DNA from: Parabacteroides timonensis
GTDB taxonomy: Bacteria > Bacteroidota > Bacteroidia > Bacteroidales > Tannerellaceae
Assembly (NCBI RefSeq): GCF_900128505.1
Contig: NZ_LT669940.1
Coordinates: 418,489-482,488 of the forward strand
Length of the DNA: 64,000 bases
Reading direction: 5' to 3'
The position numbers were made by a program, and so were the translations under genes. A model generated the notes under the pieces. That model was not told where the DNA came from, made no database searches, and saw nothing but the letters and a program-made list of their open reading frames with translations. Shown in pieces: positions 1 through 8,879 of the stretch. Each line of letters begins with the position of its first letter. Within the stretch, counting starts at the first letter, position 1.

Positions 1-215
1 AGGCGTATAAAGAATTAGAAATCAAAAATATATTGGAAACCCAACAGGGTACAGGAACGTTTATCAATAAAACGGAGAATGTAATACAGGAAAAGGAGAG
101 GGAAGATAAACTGAAAGAAATTTGCATACAGTTTTCTTCTGTGGCCTTCAGTTATGGTTTTACTCTTAGTGAAATCATACAGGAATTGAAAAATATTGAA
201 ACCTCTAAAAAATAA
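1..215 (+). CDS. GntR-family transcriptional regulator, C-terminal fragment
   Basis: The reading frame is open from the left edge (first full codon at base 3) to a stop at 213-215, so this is the 3' end of a gene that starts outside the window; a TTG at 33 is not the real start. The residues read through the wing of a GntR winged helix, ending in the family hallmark GTGTFI, followed by a short charged helix. The tail is only about 45 residues with no effector domain, which fits the short YtrA-type GntR regulators known from Bacteroidetes (family knowledge). The slipin gene begins 5 bp downstream, so the two are probably co-transcribed and the regulator may control it. The ligand cannot be inferred. 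Confidence 0.75.
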   Translation, partial: AYKELEIKNILETQQGTGTFINKTENVIQEKEREDKLKEICIQFSSVAFSYGFTLSEIIQELKNIETSKK

Positions 216-220
216 TACTT

Positions 221-1102
221 ATGACAACAAATGTGATCAACAAGGGATGGTTTAATCCTATTTCTCTTTCTGTATTGCTGGTACTGATTTTTTTATCAGT
301 CGTTTTGCATAGTTTGCATATTGTGAATATGCCGGTTTTGTTGTTCTTGATTCTCATTTCCAGTTTGTTGGCTCTTTCAATCCGTGTGGCCGACCAATGG
401 GAACGGGCAGTGGTGTTACGTATGGGTAAATTTAAGGGTTTAAAAGGTCCTGGGCCATTTATGATTATTCCTATTCTTGATAGCGTATCTGCTTATATCG
501 ACCAACGGGTACGGGTAAGTGCTTTTAAAGCAGAACAAACCCTGACGAAAGATACAGTACCTGTCAACGTGGATGCTGTTGTGTACTGGACGGTTTGGGA
601 TGTGGAGAAGGCGGCTTTGGAAGTGCAGGAGTATCAAAAAGCCATTGAACATATAGCCCAGACAGGGTTAAGGGATACAATCGGTAAACATGAACTGTCT
701 ACTCTTTTGCAGGAACGCGATAAGATTGCTGAAGATTTACAGCATGTTTTAGATAGAAATACAAATCCCTGGGGAATTACCTGTCAAACTGTTGGTATTA
801 ACGATATTGCTATACCTCAGGATCTTGCTGATGCCATGAGTAAGGAAGCCCAGGCTGAACGCGAAAGAAGAGCCCGTGTCATTCTGGGAACGGCGGAAAC
901 CGAGATTGCCGAGAAATTTGAGTTGGCCAGTAAAAAGTATACTGATAATCCAGTTGCATTGCACCTCAGAGGAATGAATATGCTGTTCGAGGGTTTGAAA
1001 GAGAAAGGTTCTATGATTATAGTGCCGAGTTCGGCACTGGATACTATGAATTTGGGAGCTATGGGAGGACTAGCATCGCTCGCAAAGAGTAACGAACAGT
1101 AA
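221..1102 (+). CDS. Slipin / SPFH (band 7, stomatin-like) membrane protein
   Basis: A 293-residue protein. Residues 12-33 and 38-55 form a hydrophobic N-terminal hairpin, followed by a band 7 domain from about residue 56 to 215 with typical prokaryotic-stomatin features: a Gly/Pro-rich 'KGPGPFMIIP' turn, 'DTVPVNVDAVVYW', and an amphipathic 'AQAERERRARVI' helix near residue 215. Family members form oligomeric rings on membrane microdomains and influence membrane organisation or membrane proteases; no enzymatic activity is expected. There is no NfeD-type partner gene beside it. The gene follows the GntR fragment by 5 bp, suggesting one operon. The family call is firm; the cellular role is unknown. 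Confidence 0.9.
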   Translation: MTTNVINKGWFNPISLSVLLVLIFLSVVLHSLHIVNMPVLLFLILISSLLALSIRVADQWERAVVLRMGKFKGLKGPGPFMIIPILDSVSAYIDQRVRVSAFKAEQTLTKDTVPVNVDAVVYWTVWDVEKAALEVQEYQKAIEHIAQTGLRDTIGKHELSTLLQERDKIAEDLQHVLDRNTNPWGITCQTVGINDIAIPQDLADAMSKEAQAERERRARVILGTAETEIAEKFELASKKYTDNPVALHLRGMNMLFEGLKEKGSMIIVPSSALDTMNLGAMGGLASLAKSNEQ

Positions 1103-1147
1103 TCAGTGTCATCGGTTAAAAAATAACTTTACATCAAAGGTTCGATC

Positions 1148-2143
1148 ATGCGAATTTCTTTTTTAGTATTCATATTATATTGTGGTTTGACTATTGGATG
1201 TAGTTCAACAGATCATGGTTTTCCCTGTGAAGAAACATTAGTACAGGAATTAATGCCTTTGCAGGGGATAACCAATCCTGTAAAAGTGGAAATAAAACCT
1301 CCGTTTTTGATTTTTGAAAATTGGAAGCGGAGTGACAGCCTGTTTCACATCTACGATCTTACCAGTCATGAATTGAAAAGTACTTTTGGGGTAAAAGGAG
1401 AAGGTCCGGATGAGTTTGTGTCTCCATCCTTGTTTCAGGGACCGCTTTCCGATTTTCTGATTGGCGATTTCGGCAAAAATCAAATATTTCGGTTTGGTAT
1501 TGATAATGAAGGATTACCCATATTCAAAGCAGCTGAGACATTTGGTTATGACAATGCTTTGTATGACGCTGCCTTTGTCAATGATTCGTTATATATAGCA
1601 GATCCTAAATATATGTTGCAACCCAGCCTATATCTTTTGGCCTTACAAGATTCGTTACCCCGGAAAATATGGACATACAGAAGTTCTGATATCATGGATT
1701 ATTCATTAGACCCGGATATGGGTAATGTATATGCAAATGAAAGTCGTATAGTATTCTGTTATGGATATAAGAAGCAGATTGACTTTATGGATACCAGTTT
1801 TAATCTCATCAAAAGGGTCAAATTCGATTTTGATACTTCTGATGCCAGTATTTTGGCAACTGGCAATGAAAAGATAAGTTATGCTTATAGCTATTTAGGT
1901 AAACGCTATCTATATGCTTTGTTTTTCGGAATGTCATGGAATGAAAATAGAGCAAAAGATTCTTTTGGAACTATTCTTGAAGTATTTGATTTAGACGGTA
2001 ATCCGGTAATCAGATACTATTTGAAAGGTAAACGTCCGGTTTACTTTGCAGTCGACGAAGAAACCTTTACTCTTTATGGAACGATAGAAGATGGTGACCC
2101 GGAAGATAATCTATTGATGTATAGGTTAAAAGGTCTTTCGTGA
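1148..2143 (+). CDS. 6-bladed beta-propeller (TolB-like) lipoprotein
   Basis: A 331-residue protein with a lipoprotein signal (hydrophobic residues 4-16, lipobox ending in Cys18). The body resembles the Bacteroidetes TolB-like 6-bladed propeller family: repeated beta-rich blades with motifs such as 'FGVKGEGPDEF', 'LIGDFGKNQIFRF' and a terminal 'FAVDEETFTLYGTIED'. Such proteins are usually surface or periplasmic lipoproteins of unknown function. It starts 45 bp after the slipin and converges tail to tail with the LytTR regulator, with 2 bp between the stops. No catalytic residues are evident. Confidence 0.75.
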   Translation: MRISFLVFILYCGLTIGCSSTDHGFPCEETLVQELMPLQGITNPVKVEIKPPFLIFENWKRSDSLFHIYDLTSHELKSTFGVKGEGPDEFVSPSLFQGPLSDFLIGDFGKNQIFRFGIDNEGLPIFKAAETFGYDNALYDAAFVNDSLYIADPKYMLQPSLYLLALQDSLPRKIWTYRSSDIMDYSLDPDMGNVYANESRIVFCYGYKKQIDFMDTSFNLIKRVKFDFDTSDASILATGNEKISYAYSYLGKRYLYALFFGMSWNENRAKDSFGTILEVFDLDGNPVIRYYLKGKRPVYFAVDEETFTLYGTIEDGDPEDNLLMYRLKGLS

Positions 2144-2145
2144 TC

Positions 2146-2907
2146 CTATTCTCTCGTATACCACATTTTAAAAGCGGGAACCCGGCCTCTGCTTACGAAT
2201 ATTTTGTCGGAAAACGGGATGTGGAGATTTATGGCAAGTTTCCCCATGAACCAGACCGATATATCTTTTATCGCCTTGTGAGCTACGATATACTGCCTGT
2301 TGACCCGGAAAAAGTTTTCTTCATTTAAATTTCTCATCAATTCATCCAACGAATAATCCAATAAAAAGCTATACCCTTCAAAAGTGATGGCCTTGGCTAC
2401 TTTCATTTCAGCATAGAAGAAAGCAATATTATCGATTGCCAGAGGGAGCAATTTATCTTTATGTGGAACCAGGAAATGTGTTTTCCGGTGGTTTTGCTTT
2501 TCATCGAGCGACTTGACCAGTTTTTCTATCAGTTGCATGTTGTTATTCCTGAAGCTGATATTACCGAACTTCATGATCGCTTTTGTCAGCCTGGCCTTGT
2601 TGATCGGTTTCAGCAAATAGTCGATGCCGTTTACTTCGAAAGCTTCCAGGGCATACTCATCGTAAGCTGTTGTGAATATAATGGGAGAATCGACATTGAT
2701 TTTGTCAAAAATAGAAAAAGAAGATCCGTCTGCCAGATGAATATCCATAAATATCAGATCAGGCATAGGATGTGAACCGAACCAGCTGACGCTTTCCTCC
2801 ACTGTCTGCAATATCGTTTCTATCTGAAAATCACTGCGTATCTCCATAATAAGTTTTTGCAGGTTCTGAGCTGCAATAATCTCATCTTCAACAATGACTA
2901 CTTTCAT
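2146..2907 (-). CDS. LytTR-family response regulator
   Basis: A 253-residue protein. An N-terminal receiver domain (1-115) has the acidic pocket E7/D8, phospho-acceptor D55 in 'LIFMDIHLADG', T80 in 'FTTAYDEYA' and K100 in 'YLLKPI'. A C-terminal LytTR DNA-binding domain (about 140-250) contains 'FFRVNRQYIVAHKAI'. It overlaps the upstream kinase gene by 4 bp (ATGA), so the two are translationally coupled and form a two-component pair. LytTR regulators bind short direct repeats. No target promoter could be picked out; the neighbouring outer-membrane barrel at 4155 or the converging propeller gene are candidates only by proximity. Confidence 0.93.
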   Translation of the reverse strand: MKVVIVEDEIIAAQNLQKLIMEIRSDFQIETILQTVEESVSWFGSHPMPDLIFMDIHLADGSSFSIFDKINVDSPIIFTTAYDEYALEAFEVNGIDYLLKPINKARLTKAIMKFGNISFRNNNMQLIEKLVKSLDEKQNHRKTHFLVPHKDKLLPLAIDNIAFFYAEMKVAKAITFEGYSFLLDYSLDELMRNLNEENFFRVNRQYIVAHKAIKDISVWFMGKLAINLHIPFSDKIFVSRGRVPAFKMWYTRE

Positions 2908-3983
2908 AAGCTTATAGTTTTATCGGTTTCATTTATCAAAGGTATTTTCACACTGAAAACTCCATTGATATTCTTGATTTCTATTTCTTTCCGGAATAAG
3001 AGCTTATATCTTTCGGATAGATTGACCAGTCCCACCCTTCCGATACTTTTCTCCGGTCTTAAATTAATAACATTGCTGACTATCAGATATCCATCATTAT
3101 CTGTTTCGATAGTGATTACCAGCGGGTTTTTGCCGTGAATGATATTATGTTTGACGGCGTTCTCGACCAACAGTTGTATGCTGATAGGCATAATGGCATA
3201 ACTACGAAACTTGTTGTCTATATAATATTCAACCCGCATACTTTTGCCAAACCTGATTTTAAGAAGAGAGACATAAGCATTCACGAATTCTATCTCATCT
3301 TCAAGTTTTACCATATTCTTGCTGTGCAGTGTATACCGGAATACAGAGGACAAGTTATCCACATATTCATGTGCCTTCTCTTCATCCAGGCCGATCAAAC
3401 CGTCGAGTGTATTTAATGAATTGAATAAAAAATGCGGGTCCAGCTGATTCTTTAGAGCTTCATACTTGACCTTTATATTCTCTGAGATAAGTTGTTGATT
3501 TGCAATGTTTGTCTGTTCCCGTTTATACGATTGCTGCATCGTTTCCGTAATCAGGATAACGACAAAGCCTGCAATCATATCTTTCACCAGGCTGAAAAGA
3601 GTAAATTGTGCGATACTGCCATCGTCGCCTCCTTCAAACAGATACAATTGAAGCTGTGAGAGTGGCGGACTTAAAAATAAACAGATAACGATTGTTCCCA
3701 AAATTGCTTTTAAAGCAGTCCGTTTCGACTCCGGTTTCTTTTTTGTCAATAGAAAACAGAATAAGAAAAGCACGAAAAACAAAAAAAGATTGCAGGCAAA
3801 CTGCAATAAGAAGAATAACATATAACCGATGCCATCCTCTTTGAGCACTGAGACCAAATCGATCGAATCATCATAAACCATTCCCATGATCAGAATGACA
3901 TTGACGGTCAAACTAACCCAAAGAGCAGCTTTGAAAGCCTGAATCTTCGTGAACGGACTGTTTTTTGTTATGTTATTCTTCAT
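2904..3983 (-). CDS. LytS/YehU-type sensor histidine kinase
   Basis: A 359-residue protein with four predicted membrane spans (about 17-37, 53-80, 92-107, 128-147) and no large periplasmic domain. A short coiled stretch follows, then the His_kinase family signature 'NQLDPHFLFNSLNTL' with the predicted phospho-acceptor H184. The GHKL ATPase part carries 'QLLVENAVKHN' (N box) and a degenerate G region near 'GRVGLVNLSERYKLLF'. It is cognate to the LytTR regulator that it overlaps. The signal is unknown; the all-membrane sensor suggests a membrane or lipid cue (inference). A clear -7 box was not found upstream. Confidence 0.92.
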   Translation of the reverse strand: MKNNITKNSPFTKIQAFKAALWVSLTVNVILIMGMVYDDSIDLVSVLKEDGIGYMLFFLLQFACNLFLFFVLFLFCFLLTKKKPESKRTALKAILGTIVICLFLSPPLSQLQLYLFEGGDDGSIAQFTLFSLVKDMIAGFVVILITETMQQSYKREQTNIANQQLISENIKVKYEALKNQLDPHFLFNSLNTLDGLIGLDEEKAHEYVDNLSSVFRYTLHSKNMVKLEDEIEFVNAYVSLLKIRFGKSMRVEYYIDNKFRSYAIMPISIQLLVENAVKHNIIHGKNPLVITIETDNDGYLIVSNVINLRPEKSIGRVGLVNLSERYKLLFRKEIEIKNINGVFSVKIPLINETDKTISL

Positions 3984-4065
3984 CTGAATTTGTATGATAT
4001 ACTGAATAAAAGTAATGGTTTTTGATTATAAGTGCGTAATAATGAGTACGTTTTATTTGTTAGAT

Positions 4066-4108
4066 ATAACTAAGGCCCACAGAGTGCCAACTGTGCAACC
4101 TTAGTTAT
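4066..4108 (-). terminator. Hairpin, probable terminator of the outer-membrane barrel gene
   Basis: Ten-bp complementary arms (ATAACTAAGG and CCTTAGTTAT) enclose a second small stem (CACAG/CTGTG). It lies downstream of the 4155 gene on the minus strand. There is no strong U tract, so termination is only probable. Confidence 0.45.
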
Positions 4109-4154
4109 TCAACATCTGCTTGAACAAATTCCGGACTCTTCTTACCGAATTATT

Positions 4155-4748
4155 TTAGAACCTATAACCAACACCCAATGAAATTACTTCCGGAAGCATC
4201 TTGCCATCACCTTTATCTATTGCATTAATTATGCCTATTTTGTATCCGGCATTTACCTGGATCTTATTGGTAAACTCGTAGCCGACCATCACCTTGAAGC
4301 CAAAGTCCCAATGTTTTAACGTATCGTCCTTATATAGTTTTTGCTTCGGCTTATCGAATTTGGCATTGAAGCCGTAACCGACGTAAGGTCCTAAACCTAC
4401 ATAAAAACGATCCCCACTGCTTGTATACCATTGTCCGACACCATATACAGGAATCTCTATGCCCCAATATTCAAAACTCCTTTTCTTCCCGTTTTTTTCT
4501 TCCATCTTTGAGTTTTGGAAATGGAACAACATTTCGGGCTGGAGAGCGAAATTACGGATGACGTCTATCTTGGCATAACCACCCACACTGACTCCGACCC
4601 CCATTTTGCTACTCATGCCTTTCATATCCGAAAGGAGGAAATTCGACATATTTGCTTCTGCTTTTACACCTCCGCTGATTAGTTGGGCATTTATCTGTGA
4701 AGTACCCATACCTATAAGTAAAAGAACTCCTAAAACAATCTTTTTCAT
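4155..4748 (-). CDS. Outer-membrane beta-barrel protein (porin-like)
   Basis: About 197 residues from the chosen start (MKKIVLG...). A start 9 bp further upstream (MIIMKK) is possible but would only lengthen the signal peptide. A Sec signal peptide ends near 'SQINAQ'. The mature part is a run of alternating amphipathic strands ('GVSVGGYAKIDV', 'FALQPEMLFHF', 'FYVGLGPYVGYGF', 'FGFKVMVGYEF') ending in an aromatic 'VISLGVGYRF', the usual C-terminal outer-membrane insertion signal. It resembles the small 8-stranded Bacteroidetes barrels (outer-membrane protein beta-barrel domain). It is transcribed alone from a TACATTTG promoter at 4799-4806. Function unknown. Confidence 0.85.
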   Translation of the reverse strand: MKKIVLGVLLLIGMGTSQINAQLISGGVKAEANMSNFLLSDMKGMSSKMGVGVSVGGYAKIDVIRNFALQPEMLFHFQNSKMEEKNGKKRSFEYWGIEIPVYGVGQWYTSSGDRFYVGLGPYVGYGFNAKFDKPKQKLYKDDTLKHWDFGFKVMVGYEFTNKIQVNAGYKIGIINAIDKGDGKMLPEVISLGVGYRF

Positions 4749-4798
4749 AATGATCAATTTTTAGTGATTAATACTACATGTTTATCCTTTTGATATTA

Positions 4799-4806
4799 CA
4801 AATGTA
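4799..4806 (-). promoter_or_regulatory. -7 box (TACATTTG) of the barrel gene
   Basis: On the minus strand TACATTTG matches the Bacteroidetes -7 consensus TAnnTTTG, about 50 bp before the ATG at 4748. I did not find a convincing -33 box. Confidence 0.55.
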
Positions 4807-4895
4807 GCTCGGGGAACTGTCAGAGCATTATGAAAAATGACCGGGAGGACTATTTAGAATACCGAATCTCTTCTGGAAGGGACCGAAATGTCGTA

Positions 4896-6212
4896 TCAGG
4901 TGTTGTCGTCCGTTCTAAAGAATATTTTGAACATGGTATGCCCGTTCTCTGTCGTCAAGCTGAATTTGCATCGATGGTTGGTCAGAACTTCCCTGACGAA
5001 CATCAGGCCGATCCCTTGTCCGGATGATTTGGTGGTGAAGAAAGGGGTGAAGAGTTTTTGCCTGGTTTCTTCAGTCATACCGGGGCCGTTATCTTCTATG
5101 ATAATGGATAAAGGGGAGTGATGTGTGTATATCTGTATCTTACCGTTTTTCCCGATCGCTTCATAAGCGTTTTTGATAATATTGACCAGTACTTGTTCGA
5201 ACTGGATACCGTCTACATGAACGTATTGGTCTTCCGCTGTCAGCGATAATGTCAATTCGATATTCCTTTGCCGGCATTCGGCACTCGTTAATGCATAAAC
5301 AGAACGCGCCTGCTCATTCAGGGAAATAGGAGAGAGGGTAGGTTCGGGGATACGGATTACCTGCGATAGCTTGCTGATAAAGCTTGCTAGATTTCCACAA
5401 CGGTCGAAGGAAGCCTCGACGGCCGGCAAAACATATTCCCATTTACTGTTCTCATCCTGTTTAAAAATATCCGTTACGACATTTAAGGTAGAACTGATTG
5501 CCCCGACCGAATTGTTTACTTCGTGGGACATCATACGGATGATGCGTTCATACGACTCTTTTTCTACTTTGAGTAACTCCTGGGTGATCTCTTCAATCAG
5601 GATAAAAGGATGATTGAATCCCTGGTCGATGAAAGACGAACGGATACAGTGAAACACGGTGTTTACCGTGCTGCGGATCATCACATCGTCTCCCTGCTTT
5701 AACTCAGCCAGGGCCGGAGCCAGTTCGAAGGTCGATTCCTGGAAAGTTTTCCCTTTTATTTCAGAAATATCCCCGATATTCAGTAGTTTTAGTCCGGAAG
5801 GATTGATGTCGGTGATCTGTTTGTCAAAATTCAGGATGATGATACCTTGCGGCGAAGCATGGATAAGCAAATCGAGAAATTGGTTCTTCTCCCGCACTTC
5901 GATCCGCTCGGAACGTAATTGTGTGATCATCCGGTTGAATACCTCGATCAACTCGTTGGCATCCTTGTTTTGTACCGGGCGCAGTTTGGTCGAAAAATCC
6001 TGTTCTTTCAACAGTTGCATCCCGCTGAGTAGGATGTGATAGGGTTTGATGAGTTTTTGATAGATAAAAAGAGAAAGCAGGATGGAAAATACCGCTATGC
6101 ATTGTATGACCCAGAAAGGTAACGGCTCGTCGCGGAAAAAGAAGAAGCCTATACCGGTCGATATGCATGCGATAAGCACGATGATTATTCGAAGTATCCA
6201 TCTTGATTTCAT
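4896..6212 (-). CDS. PAS/HAMP sensor histidine kinase (NtrB/NtrY-like)
   Basis: A 438-residue protein: two membrane spans (about 5-26 and 32-50) with only a tiny loop between them, a HAMP-like linker (58-105), a PAS domain (112-215) containing 'SPQGIIILNFDKQITDIN', a HisKA dimerisation helix with the H box 'MMSHEVNNSVGAIS' (phospho-acceptor H230), and an HATPase_c domain with 'NIIKNAYEAIG', 'IEDNGPGM' and 'GQGIGLMFVREV'. The Asn-rich H box is typical of kinases that partner NtrC-type regulators. It begins 9 bp after the NtrC-like gene and is the last gene of the exporter operon. With almost no periplasmic domain it probably senses a membrane or cytosolic cue through its PAS domain (inference). 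Confidence 0.93.
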   Translation of the reverse strand: MKSRWILRIIIVLIACISTGIGFFFFRDEPLPFWVIQCIAVFSILLSLFIYQKLIKPYHILLSGMQLLKEQDFSTKLRPVQNKDANELIEVFNRMITQLRSERIEVREKNQFLDLLIHASPQGIIILNFDKQITDINPSGLKLLNIGDISEIKGKTFQESTFELAPALAELKQGDDVMIRSTVNTVFHCIRSSFIDQGFNHPFILIEEITQELLKVEKESYERIIRMMSHEVNNSVGAISSTLNVVTDIFKQDENSKWEYVLPAVEASFDRCGNLASFISKLSQVIRIPEPTLSPISLNEQARSVYALTSAECRQRNIELTLSLTAEDQYVHVDGIQFEQVLVNIIKNAYEAIGKNGKIQIYTHHSPLSIIIEDNGPGMTEETRQKLFTPFFTTKSSGQGIGLMFVREVLTNHRCKFSLTTENGHTMFKIFFRTDDNT

Positions 6213-6221
6213 GCTGTGGTT

Positions 6222-7583
6222 CTATTCGGGAAGTTTTATATTGTATTTTTCCATCCGGCGATATAAAGTTTGCCGGCTTAGTCCTAATGCCGTCGCTATC
6301 TTCGAATGATTGCTGCCATATAACTCGACAGCCTTTTGTATCATGTTTTTCTCTACATTTTCGAGCGACTGGATAGAACCGTTGTCAGGTATCTGATTTA
6401 CGGGGACTTCGATATATTGCTTTTTTAAATCCTGGTCGGTAATAATACGCTTTCCGGAGATCAGGATCGTACGGTCTATCAGGTTTTTTAGTTCCCGGAT
6501 ATTGCCGTAATACGGTAATTGTTTCAGGTAGCCGAATGCCTCGGCAGATAATTCCACACGATCCATATTATTAAGTTCAGCCTGTTTACCTGCAAAATGT
6601 TCGACCAATAGCGGTATGTCTTCGATACGTTCCCGTAAAGCCGGCATACGGATGGTGATCAGGTTAATCCTGTAAAACAGATCTTCCCGGAAAGTACCTT
6701 GGGCGACCATACCGGTAAGGCTTTTGTTGGTCGCACTGATCACCCGTGTGTCGACCTGCTTCTGTTTGCTGTCGCCGAGTGGTTCGAATGTCTGGTCTTG
6801 CAGGACTCTCAGCAACTTTACCTGGCAAACCATATCCAACTCACCGATCTCATCCAGGAATATAGTGCCCTTATCCGCCATCTCGAAACGTCCGATCCGG
6901 TCGTGGCGGGCATCCGTAAACGCTCCCTGCTTGTGTCCGAACATTTCACTTTCGAATAACGACTGGGAAATGCCACCCAGGTTGACTTTAACAAACGGTT
7001 TTTTATTCCGGTCGCTGTTTTCATGGATAGCTTCTGCAATGAGTTCTTTCCCGGTTCCACTTTCGCCAGTGATCAGTACAGAAGCATTTGTCCGGGCAAT
7101 CCTTGAAACAGTGTTTAAAACCTGTAATAACAAGGGGGATTTCCCAATGATCTTCTCAAAATGCCCTGTGTCCATAGTGAGATCACCTGCCGTTTTTATC
7201 TCTTTTTCGCTACTCTCATTCAGCGCGATAGCCGTCTTTATATTATTCAGTAAAGTCAGATTATTCCAGGGTTTTGTGATAAAATCGAATGCACCGGCCC
7301 GTATGCCCTGCACCGCCAGGTTGATGGAACCCCAGGCGGTGATAAGAATAACAGGAACAGCCGGGCAGAAGATCCGTACTTTAGCTAGAAGCTCCAGCCC
7401 TTCCTCTCCGGTCGTTGTATTCGAATAATTCATATCCATCAGGATCAATTGCGGGCATGTACGGCGTACAAAGTCTATTGCTTCCTGCTGGTTAGAAGCT
7501 GTCGCTATTTCATATCCGGCACGCTTGAGCACAAGCGTGAGGGAAGTCTGGACAGTAATATCATCATCACAAATAAGTATCAT
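6222..7583 (-). CDS. NtrC-family sigma-54-dependent response regulator
   Basis: A 453-residue protein: receiver domain (1-120; acidic D6-D8, phospho-acceptor D50, K104), an AAA+ sigma-54 interaction domain (145-370) with Walker A 'GESGTGKE' (173-180), Walker B 'IFLDEI' (241-246) and R-finger region, and a Fis-type HTH at the end ('HSKIATALGLSRQTLYRRMEK'). The loop that contacts sigma-54 reads GAFTDA (220-225) rather than the canonical GAFTGA. It should activate a sigma-54 promoter when phosphorylated by the kinase encoded 9 bp downstream. The only strong sigma-54 site I found lies upstream of the ABC ATPase at the head of this gene series, so auto-activation of exporter plus regulators is the likely circuit. 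Confidence 0.95.
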   Translation of the reverse strand: MILICDDDITVQTSLTLVLKRAGYEIATASNQQEAIDFVRRTCPQLILMDMNYSNTTTGEEGLELLAKVRIFCPAVPVILITAWGSINLAVQGIRAGAFDFITKPWNNLTLLNNIKTAIALNESSEKEIKTAGDLTMDTGHFEKIIGKSPLLLQVLNTVSRIARTNASVLITGESGTGKELIAEAIHENSDRNKKPFVKVNLGGISQSLFESEMFGHKQGAFTDARHDRIGRFEMADKGTIFLDEIGELDMVCQVKLLRVLQDQTFEPLGDSKQKQVDTRVISATNKSLTGMVAQGTFREDLFYRINLITIRMPALRERIEDIPLLVEHFAGKQAELNNMDRVELSAEAFGYLKQLPYYGNIRELKNLIDRTILISGKRIITDQDLKKQYIEVPVNQIPDNGSIQSLENVEKNMIQKAVELYGSNHSKIATALGLSRQTLYRRMEKYNIKLPE

Positions 7584-7638
7584 AGAATTATCTCTTAATG
7601 ATCTGTGTATTTATATTAATGTAGTAAAGTTACTAAAT

Positions 7639-8877
7639 TTATTCATCCCGTAATGCCTCTGCCGGAGGAATCTTTGCTGCTTGCCGGGCCGGATACCATG
7701 CGGCAACCAACGATATAATAGCCAGTAAACCAAATGTCAGGGCATAGTTAATGAATTCCTGTTCATTTCCGATTCCACCCTGTACCCTGTTGGATATCGG
7801 TATGTCCAACGTCTCCAACAGTACTGTTTGGCCTATATTGACACATATATTGACTCCGACTATACTTGCAATAAATAAAATCAGGATCGTTTCCATGAAT
7901 ATCATTGCCTTTACTCCGTTTTGGGTAGCCCCCAGCGCCAACCTCAGACCGATTTCGCTGCGGCGGGTCTGCGTGCGGTACCAAAATGTGCCGATAATCC
8001 CTAGGAATATATTAATGAACAGGAAAGTGGTGATTGCATATACCCCTTTCAGCGAGTTTAATGTCTCGGTCCAAGTCTTTTTTATGTCTTTATGGGAGAT
8101 GACGGACGCCAGGAAATAAGGATCGAGAGCCAATTGATCTCTCATTTGCCGCTTAAACTCCTCTTCAAAGTTTTTACCGGCATCCGGACTTACCCGCATG
8201 TAAATTTGTAATTCCGACAGGTCGTAGTCTTGTTTCTCCAGCGGGAAGAGCATACAGCTGAAATAAGTTTCGAAATAGCCGTCTTTCATTTTGTCCGCTG
8301 TCCCTATCACGGTATAAACACTGCTGTCTTTATCCGTTGAAGTCAGTTTCTTTACTTCATTCAGGGGAAAAGCCGCTTCCGGATAGGAACCGAAATATCC
8401 ATTCCTGTCGGGAGTAATTATGACCTCTTTCGAACCGGGTGTTCCCCATCCCTGCAACCCTTTTGCCGGTTTGTTGATTTTGAATACATCGAAAAAGCCG
8501 TCCGAAATCCACCGCATCCGCAGGCTAACCATATTTGTATCCGTATTGATATAATAGCTGCTTATATAATTCCAACCGGCAAAAGGAGCCGCATATTTCG
8601 AGAAACTGACGCTTTCCACGCCCGGGTATTGTTTTACCCGGTTCAGGAAGGTCATTGCAAGTGCTTCCTTGTCGGGTGTTTCTTTCGTTATTTTGCCCAT
8701 ATCGATCTGGTAGATATTTTCTACATTAAAACCGGTCGGTTCGAGATAAGATTTTCCCATATAGTACAGGTAGTCGATGCAGAACCAAAGGACACAAAAC
8801 ACCAGAATGTATTCTAGCGTGATCCAGCCGTTTGTTTTGCGCTCGTTCCAGATAATTTTTAATAAGTGACGTATCAT
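7639..8877 (-). CDS. MacB/FtsX-type ABC transporter permease (second)
   Basis: A 412-residue protein with one N-terminal membrane span (about 20-40), a large periplasmic MacB-like core (about 42-285) and three C-terminal spans of the FtsX domain. Family hallmarks are 'SEIGLRLALGATQNGVKAMIF' in the coupling-helix region and the terminal 'AWYPARQAAKIPPAEALRDE'. It follows the first permease by 2 bp and precedes the NtrC-like gene by 55 bp. Two unequal permeases probably form a heterodimer driven by the ATPase at 10165. Such mechanotransmission systems export peptides, lipoproteins or drugs or control envelope enzymes; there is no TolC or HlyD partner here, so the substrate is open. Confidence 0.9.
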   Translation of the reverse strand: MIRHLLKIIWNERKTNGWITLEYILVFCVLWFCIDYLYYMGKSYLEPTGFNVENIYQIDMGKITKETPDKEALAMTFLNRVKQYPGVESVSFSKYAAPFAGWNYISSYYINTDTNMVSLRMRWISDGFFDVFKINKPAKGLQGWGTPGSKEVIITPDRNGYFGSYPEAAFPLNEVKKLTSTDKDSSVYTVIGTADKMKDGYFETYFSCMLFPLEKQDYDLSELQIYMRVSPDAGKNFEEEFKRQMRDQLALDPYFLASVISHKDIKKTWTETLNSLKGVYAITTFLFINIFLGIIGTFWYRTQTRRSEIGLRLALGATQNGVKAMIFMETILILFIASIVGVNICVNIGQTVLLETLDIPISNRVQGGIGNEQEFINYALTFGLLAIISLVAAWYPARQAAKIPPAEALRDE

Positions 8878-8879
8878 AA

